From Pseudomonas viridiflava (lineage in GTDB: Bacteria > Pseudomonadota > Gammaproteobacteria > Pseudomonadales > Pseudomonadaceae), in NCBI RefSeq assembly GCF_900582195.1, contig NZ_UTHA01000026.1:1-64000 (forward strand): 64,000 nucleotides of DNA, read 5' to 3'. The notes below the pieces were generated by a model that was not told the origin of the DNA, did not search any database, and saw nothing but the letters and a program-made list of their open reading frames with translations. The position numbers and the translations under genes are program-made. Below are positions 47,875-57,940 of this stretch, in pieces (within the stretch, counting starts at the first letter, position 1; every line of letters begins with the position of its first letter).

Positions 47875-48479
47875 CAGCAAACCTCCATAACAGTAAGCAA
47901 ATCTTCCGTGCATTGTTCTGCCGAAAGCGAGGTGGACAGACCCAGGCGCAAGCCGCCGTTGGAGTCGTAAACGTAACTGGTGGCGGTGTGCGAGATGGTG
48001 TACGTGTCGCCGGCCGGGACTTTCTCGTAGAACACGTCGAATTCCTTGGCCGTGGCTGCCGTTTCCTCGAGCGTGCCGTACAGCGCAACGAAGGTCGGGT
48101 CGAAAGCCTTCATGTAGGCGTCGAGGATTTCTGGCGTATCGCGCTCGGGATCGAGGCTGATGAAAATCACCTGCAAACGATCGCCATCGGCGCCCATCAG
48201 CTTCTTGATTTTCGCCGCGCGGGCCAGAGTGGTCGGGCAGACTGCCGGGCACTGGGTGAAGCCGAAGAAGACCATCGGCATCATGCCGCGAAAGCTCGAC
48301 AGCGTCATGGTTTCGCCATCGGTGTTCTTCAGTTTGAAGGTGCGCCCCATGATCTTGTTACTCAGATCCTTGCCGTACTTGTACGACAGTTGGCCACGGG
48401 TGTCGCAGCCGGCGAGCAGGCCAAGCCCGAGCACGCCCATTCCCGCAAGCACCTTGCGGCGAGTCAACAAAGCCGTCAT
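47874..48479 (-). CDS. SCO1/SenC copper-binding lipoprotein
   Basis: A 201-aa thioredoxin-fold protein. The N-terminus LTRRKVLAGMGVLGLGLLAG ends in a lipobox Cys (LLAGC). The CuI ligands are CPAVC near residue 82 and His in YTISHTATSYVYD. It is involved in CuA assembly of cytochrome c oxidase, alongside the PCu(A)C protein encoded immediately downstream and coupled by a one-base overlap. Confidence 0.93.
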   Translation of the reverse strand: MTALLTRRKVLAGMGVLGLGLLAGCDTRGQLSYKYGKDLSNKIMGRTFKLKNTDGETMTLSSFRGMMPMVFFGFTQCPAVCPTTLARAAKIKKLMGADGDRLQVIFISLDPERDTPEILDAYMKAFDPTFVALYGTLEETAATAKEFDVFYEKVPAGDTYTISHTATSYVYDSNGGLRLGLSTSLSAEQCTEDLLTVMEVC

Positions 48480-48636
48480 CTAATACCGCCTTTTGCAGCC
48501 CGTCAGTCAGCAGGACTGGCGAGGGGTTAACCGTAAAAGCGGCGCATGATACCAAACTGAAGGCAGAGGCCGGCCACGGATCGCCGCACGGTGCAGGATC
48601 GCGCGACAAAAGGTGTAAGGAAAAGTGACGACGGAC

Positions 48637-50031
48637 TCACTGCACCCGCGAATCCTCAACGCTCCAGCCACCGCCCAGCGCGGTGTACAGATTGACCTCG
48701 GCGACCAGTTGCGCGAGGCGATCAGTGATCAGACCTTGCTGCGAACTGAACAGCGAGCGCTGCGCATCGAGGAACGTCAGGCTGCTGTCGACGCCATTCT
48801 GATAGCGGTTCTGCGCCAGGTTGTAATAAGTCTGGGTGGCCGCGACCAGATCGCGCTGCGCCTGCAACTGCTGCTGATAGGTGCTGCGTGCGGCGAGGCC
48901 GTCGGCGACTTCCTGAAACGCGGTTTGAATGGATTTTTCGTATTCGGCCACTGCCACATCTTTCTGAAGCTTTGAATAATCCAGACTGGCGCGCAGGCTG
49001 CCGGCATTGAAGATCGGCAGGCTGATCTGCGGCTGAAAGGTCCACGCCCCGGAACCGGCGCCGAACAAACCGGAAAGATCGCGGCTCGATGTACCGGCGT
49101 TGGCGGTCAGGCTGACGCTGGGGAAAAACGCCGCGCGCGCTGCGCCGATATTGGCGTTGGCGGCCTTGAGTTTGTATTCGGCCTGGAGAATGTCCGGACG
49201 CCGTTGCAACAAATCCGAAGGCAGCCCGGCCGGCAGTTGTTGCACCAGATCGCTGGCCAGCGGTCGAGCGGGCAGGGTTTCGGGCACCGGAGCGCCAACC
49301 AGCAAGGTCAGGCTGTTCAGGTCCTGAGCGACCTGACGCTGATAGCGCGCCAGATTGGCCCGAGAGCTGTCGACGCTGGTCTTCGCCTGCGCCTGCTCCA
49401 GCGCCGAAGACTTGCCGGCCTCGCGGTTGCGTGTGGTCAGGTGCAGGCTCTGTTCATCGGCGGCGAGGGTCTCGCGAGTGAGAACCAGCAGCTCTTGATC
49501 GGCGCGCCAGGTCAGGTAAGCGTTGGCGACGTTGGCCACCAGACTCAGCTCGGCACTGCGCCGCGCCTCTTCAGTCGAGAGCCAGGTCTGCAAGGCCTCC
49601 TCGCTGAGGCTGCGCACCCGGCCGAAGAAGTCCAGTTCATAGGCGCTGATGCCGAGATTGACCGAGTACGTCGAATTGATCAGCGCTTTGCCTTGGGTGA
49701 CGCTCGGCGGCATGCGCTGGCGCAGTTCATTGGCATTGGCCGACACCGCCGGCAGCAGGTCGGCGCGCTGAATGCGGTACTGCGCCTGGAACGCTTCGAC
49801 GTTGAGTGCCGCCACGCGCAGGTCGCGGTTGTTGACCAGTGCGCTTTCGATCAGTTGTTGCAGCACCGGATCCGTGAACAGCGTGCGCCAGTCCTCAGCG
49901 CTCGTGGCTGGCTGCGTTGCTGTCGGATACTGCTCGGCGGTGGGGGCAGCGGGGCGCTGATACTCGGGAATCAATGAACAACCGCCCATCAGCACCGCGA
50001 TGGACAGCAGGGAAAGTCGCAACGTCAACAT
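48637..50031 (-). CDS. NodT-family outer-membrane efflux lipoprotein
   Basis: A 464-aa OprM/NodT type channel protein. Lipobox VLMGGC near residue 18, then [18 protein letters not shown]; the two repeated OEP domains include [40 protein letters not shown] and ALGGGW at the end. It forms the outer-membrane exit duct for tripartite pumps. No inner-membrane pump gene is beside it. Its position after a LuxR gene and next to a divergent NRPS is the arrangement of known Pseudomonas lipopeptide clusters, where it is thought to assist export. It begins 33 bp after the LuxR stop. Confidence 0.92.
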   Translation of the reverse strand: MLTLRLSLLSIAVLMGGCSLIPEYQRPAAPTAEQYPTATQPATSAEDWRTLFTDPVLQQLIESALVNNRDLRVAALNVEAFQAQYRIQRADLLPAVSANANELRQRMPPSVTQGKALINSTYSVNLGISAYELDFFGRVRSLSEEALQTWLSTEEARRSAELSLVANVANAYLTWRADQELLVLTRETLAADEQSLHLTTRNREAGKSSALEQAQAKTSVDSSRANLARYQRQVAQDLNSLTLLVGAPVPETLPARPLASDLVQQLPAGLPSDLLQRRPDILQAEYKLKAANANIGAARAAFFPSVSLTANAGTSSRDLSGLFGAGSGAWTFQPQISLPIFNAGSLRASLDYSKLQKDVAVAEYEKSIQTAFQEVADGLAARSTYQQQLQAQRDLVAATQTYYNLAQNRYQNGVDSSLTFLDAQRSLFSSQQGLITDRLAQLVAEVNLYTALGGGWSVEDSRVQ

Positions 50032-50064
50032 CGAACTGCCTCATGCATTAAAAGAGCGTTGTGC

Positions 50065-50859
50065 TCAGGCGCCGGCCATCCATTTCGCCAGGCCATGACG
50101 GCCACTGACGCCGAGTTTGGCGGTGGCGCGTTTCAGGTACGTCTCGATCGAGCTGTTTTTGACCCGCAGCTTTTCCGCCATTTGCGGCACGGTGCCGCCG
50201 GTCAACAGGCCGAGGCAGACTTCTTTCTCGCGCACCGACAGGGCGATGTCGCTTAATGCCAGACGCTCATCGAACACCTGCGCCAGCGGCGCCTGATCCA
50301 GCTCGGCCAAGGGTTGGCGCGGTTGCCGGGCGAGGATTTGCCGGCTGATCTGCGCATGGCGTTCGATCAGCGGCAGCAAGGTGTCGGACAGGCGCTTGAG
50401 AAACGACAGCTCGGGCAGGGAAAACACCCGTTGCGTATGCGGTCGGTAAAACGAAATCACGCAACGGCGGTTGGACGTACGCGAAACCAGATTGCATTGA
50501 TGGGCACTGTGTTGTGGATGGCGAGGCTGGAGCGAGGCTTTCAGTTGAATCAGCAGCGAGTCGTTCATCTCGATCATCTTCTGCAGCAGCGGATGATCGT
50601 CGGGGCTCTCCAGCGGATCGGGCGCGGCACAGGTCTGCGACAAACCGGCGCTGCCCAACGGTTTGATGTCGACCACGCTGGCCTGACGCTCATCCAGCGT
50701 CCACTCACTCAGATCCACGCGGTTGACCGGCACCAGCGTGTCCACCAACTGGAACATGTTCGTGGCGAAGTGATCATCGCCGGTGCTTGCTATCAACTCA
50801 CCCAGTTGCCAGTAGAAGTGTGGGTTTTCCATATTACGAATGCTGCCGGTCAGATTCAT
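50065..50859 (-). CDS. LuxR-type regulator of the lipopeptide cluster
   Basis: A 264-aa regulator. The C-terminal LuxR helix-turn-helix is LSVREKEVCLGLLTGGTVPQ ... LRVKNSSIETYLKRATAKLG VSGRHGLAKWM. The N-terminal 190 residues do not show an autoinducer-binding domain. Regulators of this kind next to the first NRPS gene activate lipopeptide synthesis in Pseudomonas; the same is inferred here. It is divergent from the NRPS, sharing a 467-bp intergenic region, and probably cotranscribed with the NodT gene. Confidence 0.9.
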   Translation of the reverse strand: MNLTGSIRNMENPHFYWQLGELIASTGDDHFATNMFQLVDTLVPVNRVDLSEWTLDERQASVVDIKPLGSAGLSQTCAAPDPLESPDDHPLLQKMIEMNDSLLIQLKASLQPRHPQHSAHQCNLVSRTSNRRCVISFYRPHTQRVFSLPELSFLKRLSDTLLPLIERHAQISRQILARQPRQPLAELDQAPLAQVFDERLALSDIALSVREKEVCLGLLTGGTVPQMAEKLRVKNSSIETYLKRATAKLGVSGRHGLAKWMAGA

Positions 50860-51326
50860 ATCCTTGTCATCCCTGGTTCAGAACCTTCACTGAATCGTCT
50901 GCCGTCTATGCAAAAGCCGCCCACGCCGTCCTTTCTCCTTGAACACGATCTGGAGCGGGATTTAAGCCCATGGATTTGTCCTACGTCTGTAGGGGAAAAC
51001 AGGGACACAAAGTGCCACTATTTCTGATTGTTGGCGCCGGGGTTCTGACAGCGCTGAACTCAGGCGTGCCAGCGTGAGTGACTATTCAGTCACGTTCTAG
51101 CCCCGGAAACCCGGACGATGATCAATTCTGATCGACAGCGCTCGGGCAAATAGCGGCGCTGGTGTGTGGTTTTTTTCCTACAAGCTTTTCAGTATTTCCT
51201 CTCCGATTTTTAGACCTTGCCTGCGATGGGCACGCCCATGGCGCGTATCAGGGGGGTGGTTGTCCGGGTTTCAGGTGTCATGTCGATGGCGGGGCCGATG
51301 CTTGAATACCGGCAAAATTACATGAG
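50860..51326. other. Divergent regulatory region between luxR and the first NRPS
   Basis: 467 bp with no supported gene. It should hold promoters for both luxR and the NRPS. A short inverted repeat CCTAC-GTC-TGTAGG is at about 50978-50992. I could not place a clear -35/-10 pair or a LuxR box. Confidence 0.5.
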
Positions 51327-54300
51327 ATGGATCTTATGCCGCCTATTTCTGCCAACGTGGCGGACGATGTGTCCGTGCGTGTCGAGACTTTTGCGCTGAC
51401 TGCCGCCCAACGGGATATCTGGCTGGACCAACTGAGCCGCGGTGATTCACCGCTGTACAACATTGGCGGATACGTCGAACTGAGCGGGCCGCTGGATCCG
51501 GCATTGTTGCAATCGGCACTTGAATCTCTGGTGGCAGCGAACGACGCCTTGCGCATTGTGCTGCTGGCGGACGTCGGTCACGACGGGCTGCCGTTGCAAG
51601 GGTTTGCGCAGGCGCTACCGGTGGCCATGCCGCTGTTTGATTTCAGCGGCCACCCCGATCCACAGTCAGCGGCTCGGGCGCTGGTTGAAGAGCAAATGAC
51701 CCAGGCGTATGTGATGAGCGGGCAAGCGCTGTTCCGCTTCTGTCTGATTCGCCTCGATCATCACCGTTATTGGCTGGCGGCGCAGGCCCATCACTTGATT
51801 ATCGATGGCTGGGGGTTTGGTCTGCTGTTCAAATCAGTGGGCGACATCTACAGCGCGCTGTCCCGTGGCGAGCGTCCAGATGTGGCGGCACCGTCCTATG
51901 TCGGCTTCATCGAAGATGACGCACGCTATCACCAGTCACCACGCTATGAGCTTGATCAGCGCTACTGGCTGGACAAGTACCGCAGCCTTCCCGAACCCTT
52001 GTTGATTCCCCGTCACCGCGAACCCCTAGACCCTGAAACGGCGCCCAGTCGCATTCACGTCGAGGCTTTTCCGGCCTTGCTGCACGAACGCATGAAAGAC
52101 ACCGCGCGGCACCTCGGCGGTTCGGCCTTTCATGTGTTGCTGGCGGCGCTGCATGTGTATTTCAGTCGTACTGCGCAACGGGACGAGTGGGTGGTTGGCT
52201 TGCCGATTCTCAATCGCTCCGGCGCTCGCTTCAAAAGCACCTTGGGCTTGTTCACCCAGGTCAGTGCAATGCACATGGGCTTCGGTCGAGCGTTGTCATT
52301 CGCTGAATTGATCAAGGCAATCGGCGATAGCCTGAAACAGGATTTTCGCCATCAACGCTACCCGCTAAGCGAGATGAACCGCGCGCTGGGCCTGTTGCGT
52401 GAAGACCGCGCGCAACTGTTCGAGCTGTCGGTATCCTACGAGCAGGATGACCATGACTACCGTTACGCTGAGGCGCCGGGGCATGTGGTCAAAGTCTCCA
52501 ACCAGCATGAAGCAACACCGCTGGCCATCCACCTGCGCAGCAACCGTTTCAACGACAAGGCCTGGTTGCATCTGGTGTACTCGCCGGCCTATTTTGCGGC
52601 AGATGAGATCGCGGCATTCACCGAGCGCTTGTTGCTGATTCTGGAACAAGGTCTGGAGCGTCCGCAGCTGCCCATCGCCGATTTCAACCTCAATAGCCCG
52701 GCAGAGCTGGCCCTGCTCAAAGAGTGGAACGACACCCGCGTGAGTTATCCGCAGGGGCAACTGATTCATCAGCGCATCGAATCCCGGGTGGCCGAACAGC
52801 CGGACGCTGTGGTCGCCACTTATCAGGGGTGGTCGCTGACTTACGCCGAGCTGAACCGGCAAGCCAATGCGTTGGCTCATCATCTGCTGGGCCTCGGTGT
52901 GCGGCCGGATGATCGGGTGGCGATTGTCGCGCGCAGAAGCCTGGAGACATTGGTCGGGCTGTTGGCGATTCTCAAGGCTGGCGCCGCTTATGTCCCGATC
53001 GACCCGGCGCATCCGCCCGAGCGCCTGAGTTATCTGCTCAGCGACAGCGCTCCGGTGGCGTTGCTGACGCAAAGCGATCTGCGTGATCGCTTGCCCGCCA
53101 CAGCGCTGCCAGTGATCGAGCTTGATCGGCGCGAATGGTCGCTCGACAACTTGACCGATCCCGACGTGCCGGAGCTGAACACGGCCAACCTCGCCTATGT
53201 GATTTACACCTCCGGCTCAACCGGGTTGCCCAAGGGCGTGATGGTCGAGCACCGCACACTGGGAAATCTGGTTGACTGGCATTGTGCGGCGTTTGGACTT
53301 GGCGCCGGGCAGCACACCTCAAGCCTGGCCGGCTTCGGTTTTGACGCAATGGCATGGGAGGTCTGGCCGGCGCTGTGTGCCGGGGCGACGCTGCATCTTG
53401 CACCCGCAAGCGAAGGCAGCGAAGACATCGATGCGCTGCTCGCCTGGTGGCGTGCGCAACCGCTGGACGTCAGCTTTCTGCCAACGCCGGTCGCCGAATA
53501 CGCCTTCAGCAAACAACTCTATCACCCGACCTTGCGCACCTTGCTGATCGGCGGCGATCGTCTGCGTCAGTTCAGCCGTGCGCAGGGTTTTGCCGTGATC
53601 AACAACTACGGCCCGACCGAAGCCACGGTGGTCGCCACCTCGGGGCTGATCAGCCCGGGGCAGGCGTTGCACATCGGCAATCCCGTGAGCAATGCCACGG
53701 CTTATCTGCTCGATGATCAGCAGCGTCCGGTGCCGATCGGCATCATTGGCGAGCTGTATGTTGGCGGCGCCGGAGTTGCCCGGGGTTATCTGAACCGTCC
53801 GGACCTGACGGCCGAACGCTTTCTCGACGACCCGTTCAGTGCGCAGCCTGATGCGCGCATGTACCGCACCGGCGACCTCGCGCGGTGGCGCGCCGACGGC
53901 AACCTTGAGTACATCGGTCGCAACGATGACCAAGTGAAGGTTCGCGGGGTGCGTGTCGAACTGGGCGAAATCGAAGCCGCACTCGCCAGCCATGACGCGG
54001 TGCAGGAAGCCGTGGTGCTGGTGCGCGACGGCCAACTGTTGGCATGGTTCACCGAGCGCGAAGCGCTGGACATCCTGCACTTGCACGCGCACCTGACATC
54101 GCGTTTGCCAGCCGCCATGCTGCCGGCCGCCTACATCCGCCTGGCGACGTTGCCGCTGACCGCCAACGGCAAGCTCGATCGCCAGGCGTTGCCGGCACCG
54201 GGGCCGGAAGCGCTGATCCGTCGTCAATACGAGGCGCCACAAGGTGACGTCGAAATCGCTCTCGCCCAGATCTGGGCCGAGGTCTTGCAAGTCGACCGGG

Positions 54301-57300
54301 TAGGACGTCACGACCATTTCTTTGAGCTGGGCGGCCACTCTTTGCTGGCCGTGGGCCTGATTGAACGCATGCGCCAGATCGGCATGAACAGCGACGTTCG
54401 CGTGCTGTTCAGCCAACCGACCCTGGCCGCGCTGGCAGCGGCGGAGGGCAGCGGCCGCGAAGTCGAGGTGCCGGCCAACCGCATTTCTGCCGATTGCACG
54501 CACATCACGCCTGACCTGCTGCCACTGGTGCAACTGGATCAGGCGATGATCGAGCGTATCGTCGCGACGGTGCCGGGCGGTGCCGCCAACGTGCAGGATA
54601 TCTACCCGTTGGCGCCATTGCAGAAGGGCATTCTCTATCACCACATCACCGCCGCGCAGGGCGATCCGTATCTGCTGCAATCGCTGCTGGCGTTCGACAG
54701 TCTCGAACGGGTCGAGGCCTTCGCCGCTGCGCTGCGTCAGGTCATGGCGCGGCACGACATCCTGCGTACGGCGGTGGTCTGGGAAGGGCTGACGTCACCG
54801 GTGCAAGTGGTGTGGCGCGAGGCGATTCTGCCGGTGCAAGAAGTCGAACTGGATGCTGCCCACGGCGCGATCCTCGATCAATTGCACGCGCGCTTCGATG
54901 CGCGGCGCTATCGTCTGGACGTCAGTCAGGCACCGCTATTGCGCTTGATGTATGCCCGTGATCCCGCGCATAACCGGGTGGTCGGCATCTTGCTGTTCCA
55001 TCACTTGGCGATGGATCACATTGCGCTGGAGGCCATGCGCGAAGAAATCCACGCCTGTCTGTCCGGGAGCGCCGAACTGCTGGCGGCCCCGGTGCCATAC
55101 CGCAACTATGTGGCGCAGACGCGACTGGGTGTCAGTGAACAGGAGCATGAAGCGTTTTTCCGCCAGATGCTCGCCGACATCGACGAGCCGACCTTGCCGT
55201 TCGCTTTGCAGAATGTGCAGGGCGACGGCAGCAACATTGAAGAAGCCGAGCAAACGCTGGCGAGCGATCTCTATCAGCGCATGCAGCAGCAGGCGCGCCT
55301 GGCGGGTGTGAGTGTCGCTAGCCTGATCCACCTCGCCTGGGCGCAGGTATTGGCGGCGACATCCGGCCAGCAAAGCGTGGTGTTCGGCACGGTGTTGATG
55401 GGTCGCATGCAGGGTGGCGCAGGTGCCGACCGGGCGCTGGGGGTGTTCATCAATACCTTACCGCTGCGGGTCGATGTCGGCGAGGGCGCGCGCGCGGCGG
55501 TGAAATCCACCCATGCACGCCTGACCGCGTTGCTCGCCCATGAGCACGCCTCTTTGGCGCTGGCCCAGCGGTGCAGTGGCGTTGCTGCGCCAGCGCCGCT
55601 GTTCAGTGCCTTGCTCAACTATCGGCACAGCGATGATGTCGAGCAAACAACCTCCCGGCAAACCTGGGAGGGTATCGAAACCCTGGCCAATGAGGAGCGC
55701 ACCAATTACCCGTTTACCTTGAGTGTCGATGACCTCGGCACGGGCTTGCGTCTGACTACCAGAACCCTGTCGAACATCGGCGCGCCGCGAATTTGCAGTT
55801 ATGTGCAATCGGCGCTGAACGCTTTGGTCGAAGCGCTGGAGACCACGCCGCAGCGGCCGCTGAATAGCCTGCCGTTGTTACCGCAGGAAGAACTGCAACG
55901 ACTGCTGATCGAGTTCAACGCTACTGAAGTCGGTTGCCCGATGGACCAGCCACTGCAAGCGCTGTTCGAACAACAGGTGCAGCGCAAACCGAATGCCATT
56001 GCCGTGCAGTTCGCCGGGCAAAGCCTGACCTATTGCGAGTTGAACGAGCAGGCCAACCGCTTGGCCCATCATCTGCGCGAACTCGGCGTACAGCCGGATT
56101 CGCGGGTGGCGATTTGCGTTGAGCGCGGGCCGGAACTGGTGATCGGCCTGCTGGGCATTCTCAAGGCCGGCGGTGCTTATGTGCCGCTCGATCCCGATTA
56201 CCCGCTGCAACGCCTGAACTATATGTTGCAGGACAGCGCGCCGGTCGCGTTGCTGGTGCATGCCGCAACGCGCGATCTGCTCGGCGAACCCGGCGTGCCG
56301 CTGATCGATCTCGATCTCGGCACCTGGCAGGACCGGCCGCACGAGAATCCGCAGGTGCCGGGTCTCGGCGCGACGAATCTGGCCTACATGATCTACACCT
56401 CCGGCTCCACCGGCACGCCGAAAGGCGTGATGATCGAGCACCGCAGTGCCTGCAACATGGTGCACTGGGGCTCGCAGTTGTCGCCGCCCACGGAACATGG
56501 GGCATTGCTGCAAAAGGCTCCGTACAGTTTCGACAGTTCGGTGTGGGAGATTTTCTGGCCGCTGTGTTCGGGCATGCGCCTGGTCCTTGCGCGGGCCGAT
56601 GGCAATCGCGATTCTGCCTATGTCACACAAGTGATCCGCGAGCAGAACATCACGGTGGTCAAGTTCGTGCCGGCGTTGTTGCAGCAGTTCATCGAGCAGG
56701 ACGATGTCAGTCAGTGCACCAGCCTCACCGACGTGCTTAACGGTGGCGGCGAACTGACCGTCGCGCTGGCCCGGCAAGTGCGCGAGCGCCTGCCGTGGGT
56801 GCGCTTGCACAACGTCTATGGGCCGACCGAAACCACGGTCGACAGCAGCGGCTGGACGCTGGAGCCCGGCGAGCCGGTGCCGCAGACGCTGGTACCGATC
56901 GGCAGGGCCCTGAGCAACACGCGGCTGTATGTCCTCGATGCCGGCGATCAACCGGTGCCGTTAGGCGTCAGTGGTCATTTGCACATTGGCGGGGTGGGCG
57001 TGGCGCGCGGGTATCTGGGCCTGCCGCAATTGCAGGCGGAGCGTTTTATCGACAGTCCGTTCGTGGCCGGTGATCGCTTGTATCGCACTGGCGATCTGGT
57101 GCGTTACGGCGCTGATGGCAACCTCGAATTCCTCGGTCGCAATGACTTTCAGGTCAAGCTGCGCGGAGTGCGCCTTGAGCTGGGCGAGATTGAGGCGCGC
57201 CTTCTGGAACACCCGGCCATCCGCGAGGCGGTGGTGCTGGTGCGCGATGAACGATTGGTGGCGTATTACAGCGTGCGTGCCGAGCAGGCTGCACCGACGC

Positions 57301-57746
57301 TTGAAGCGTTGCGCGCGCATGTGTTGGCGCGATTGCCGGAGTTCATGGTACCTGGCGCTTACGTGATGCTGGCGGCGTTGCCCCTGACACCCAGCGACAA
57401 AATCGACCGCAAGGCGTTGCCGGATCCGGGGGCAGAGGCGCTGCTCAGTCGTCCATACGAGGCTCCCGCAGGCGACGTGGAAACGGCCCTGGCGCAGATC
57501 TGGGCGCAGGTGCTCAAGGTCGAGCAGGTGGGGCGGCACGACAACTTCTTCGAGCTGGGCGGGCATTCGCTGCTGGCGGTCAGTCTGGTCGCGCGCATGC
57601 GTCTGGCCGGGCTGCATGTTGATGCGCGCACGCTGTTCAGCCAACCGACGCTGGCCGCGCTGGCGGCCCAGACCTCGCGGCAGGCCAGGCAGGTCGAAAT
57701 CGCCCAGACCACCATCCCGAGCCTCAACCGCAAACGCCGTCTCTGA
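51327..57746 (+). CDS. Lipopeptide NRPS 1: Cstart-A(Leu)-T-C/E-A-T
   Basis: A 2139-aa two-module synthetase. C1 (residues about 20-450, HHLIIDG near 155) looks like a starter condensation domain that attaches a fatty acyl chain. A1 (about 465-960) has pocket residues D,A,W,F,L,G,N,V,V, the Leu code of Pseudomonas lipopeptides. T1 carries phosphopantetheine Ser 1005 (LGGHSLL). C2 is a dual C/E domain (HHITAAQGDPY; HHLAMDH at about 1225). A2 has D,S,W,K,L,G,V,V,D, probably Glu or another acidic/amide residue. T2 Ser is 2081. There is no TE, so the chain passes to the next enzyme. Start ATG 51327 or 51336; neither has a strong ribosome binding site. Confidence 0.93.
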   Translation: MDLMPPISANVADDVSVRVETFALTAAQRDIWLDQLSRGDSPLYNIGGYVELSGPLDPALLQSALESLVAANDALRIVLLADVGHDGLPLQGFAQALPVAMPLFDFSGHPDPQSAARALVEEQMTQAYVMSGQALFRFCLIRLDHHRYWLAAQAHHLIIDGWGFGLLFKSVGDIYSALSRGERPDVAAPSYVGFIEDDARYHQSPRYELDQRYWLDKYRSLPEPLLIPRHREPLDPETAPSRIHVEAFPALLHERMKDTARHLGGSAFHVLLAALHVYFSRTAQRDEWVVGLPILNRSGARFKSTLGLFTQVSAMHMGFGRALSFAELIKAIGDSLKQDFRHQRYPLSEMNRALGLLREDRAQLFELSVSYEQDDHDYRYAEAPGHVVKVSNQHEATPLAIHLRSNRFNDKAWLHLVYSPAYFAADEIAAFTERLLLILEQGLERPQLPIADFNLNSPAELALLKEWNDTRVSYPQGQLIHQRIESRVAEQPDAVVATYQGWSLTYAELNRQANALAHHLLGLGVRPDDRVAIVARRSLETLVGLLAILKAGAAYVPIDPAHPPERLSYLLSDSAPVALLTQSDLRDRLPATALPVIELDRREWSLDNLTDPDVPELNTANLAYVIYTSGSTGLPKGVMVEHRTLGNLVDWHCAAFGLGAGQHTSSLAGFGFDAMAWEVWPALCAGATLHLAPASEGSEDIDALLAWWRAQPLDVSFLPTPVAEYAFSKQLYHPTLRTLLIGGDRLRQFSRAQGFAVINNYGPTEATVVATSGLISPGQALHIGNPVSNATAYLLDDQQRPVPIGIIGELYVGGAGVARGYLNRPDLTAERFLDDPFSAQPDARMYRTGDLARWRADGNLEYIGRNDDQVKVRGVRVELGEIEAALASHDAVQEAVVLVRDGQLLAWFTEREALDILHLHAHLTSRLPAAMLPAAYIRLATLPLTANGKLDRQALPAPGPEALIRRQYEAPQGDVEIALAQIWAEVLQVDRVGRHDHFFELGGHSLLAVGLIERMRQIGMNSDVRVLFSQPTLAALAAAEGSGREVEVPANRISADCTHITPDLLPLVQLDQAMIERIVATVPGGAANVQDIYPLAPLQKGILYHHITAAQGDPYLLQSLLAFDSLERVEAFAAALRQVMARHDILRTAVVWEGLTSPVQVVWREAILPVQEVELDAAHGAILDQLHARFDARRYRLDVSQAPLLRLMYARDPAHNRVVGILLFHHLAMDHIALEAMREEIHACLSGSAELLAAPVPYRNYVAQTRLGVSEQEHEAFFRQMLADIDEPTLPFALQNVQGDGSNIEEAEQTLASDLYQRMQQQARLAGVSVASLIHLAWAQVLAATSGQQSVVFGTVLMGRMQGGAGADRALGVFINTLPLRVDVGEGARAAVKSTHARLTALLAHEHASLALAQRCSGVAAPAPLFSALLNYRHSDDVEQTTSRQTWEGIETLANEERTNYPFTLSVDDLGTGLRLTTRTLSNIGAPRICSYVQSALNALVEALETTPQRPLNSLPLLPQEELQRLLIEFNATEVGCPMDQPLQALFEQQVQRKPNAIAVQFAGQSLTYCELNEQANRLAHHLRELGVQPDSRVAICVERGPELVIGLLGILKAGGAYVPLDPDYPLQRLNYMLQDSAPVALLVHAATRDLLGEPGVPLIDLDLGTWQDRPHENPQVPGLGATNLAYMIYTSGSTGTPKGVMIEHRSACNMVHWGSQLSPPTEHGALLQKAPYSFDSSVWEIFWPLCSGMRLVLARADGNRDSAYVTQVIREQNITVVKFVPALLQQFIEQDDVSQCTSLTDVLNGGGELTVALARQVRERLPWVRLHNVYGPTETTVDSSGWTLEPGEPVPQTLVPIGRALSNTRLYVLDAGDQPVPLGVSGHLHIGGVGVARGYLGLPQLQAERFIDSPFVAGDRLYRTGDLVRYGADGNLEFLGRNDFQVKLRGVRLELGEIEARLLEHPAIREAVVLVRDERLVAYYSVRAEQAAPTLEALRAHVLARLPEFMVPGAYVMLAALPLTPSDKIDRKALPDPGAEALLSRPYEAPAGDVETALAQIWAQVLKVEQVGRHDNFFELGGHSLLAVSLVARMRLAGLHVDARTLFSQPTLAALAAQTSRQARQVEIAQTTIPSLNRKRRL

Positions 57747-57760
57747 CGGCGACCACAGTC

Positions 57761-57792
57761 CCTGTGGGAGCGAGCAAGCTCGCTCCCACAGG
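57761..57792. repeat. REP palindrome between the two NRPS genes
   Basis: CCTGTGGGAGCGAGC and GCTCGCTCCCACAGG form a 15-bp perfect inverted repeat with a two-base centre. It is a collapsed REP pair lacking the spacer. It lies 14 bases after the first NRPS stop and 148 bases before the second start, so it would be in the polycistronic message. Confidence 0.9.
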
Positions 57793-57940
57793 GGACTTGC
57801 GGTGCTCGCGCCGGCGGCTTGTCCCCGCTTCCCATGTCAGACACCCACGCCCCGATGTTTTAGTTTTTCCAGGCTGCGCGCCGCGTGCACGGACTCGCTG
57901 CTGCGCGCTCCTTTTTTCCGTATTTACAGCAGGTTACCCC

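Noticed and set aside
47395..48252. 285-aa frame ending in the copper chaperone
   Set aside because: Its N-terminal part is the Sco gene in the wrong frame; the signal peptide and GGAGG show that the chaperone starts at 47874.
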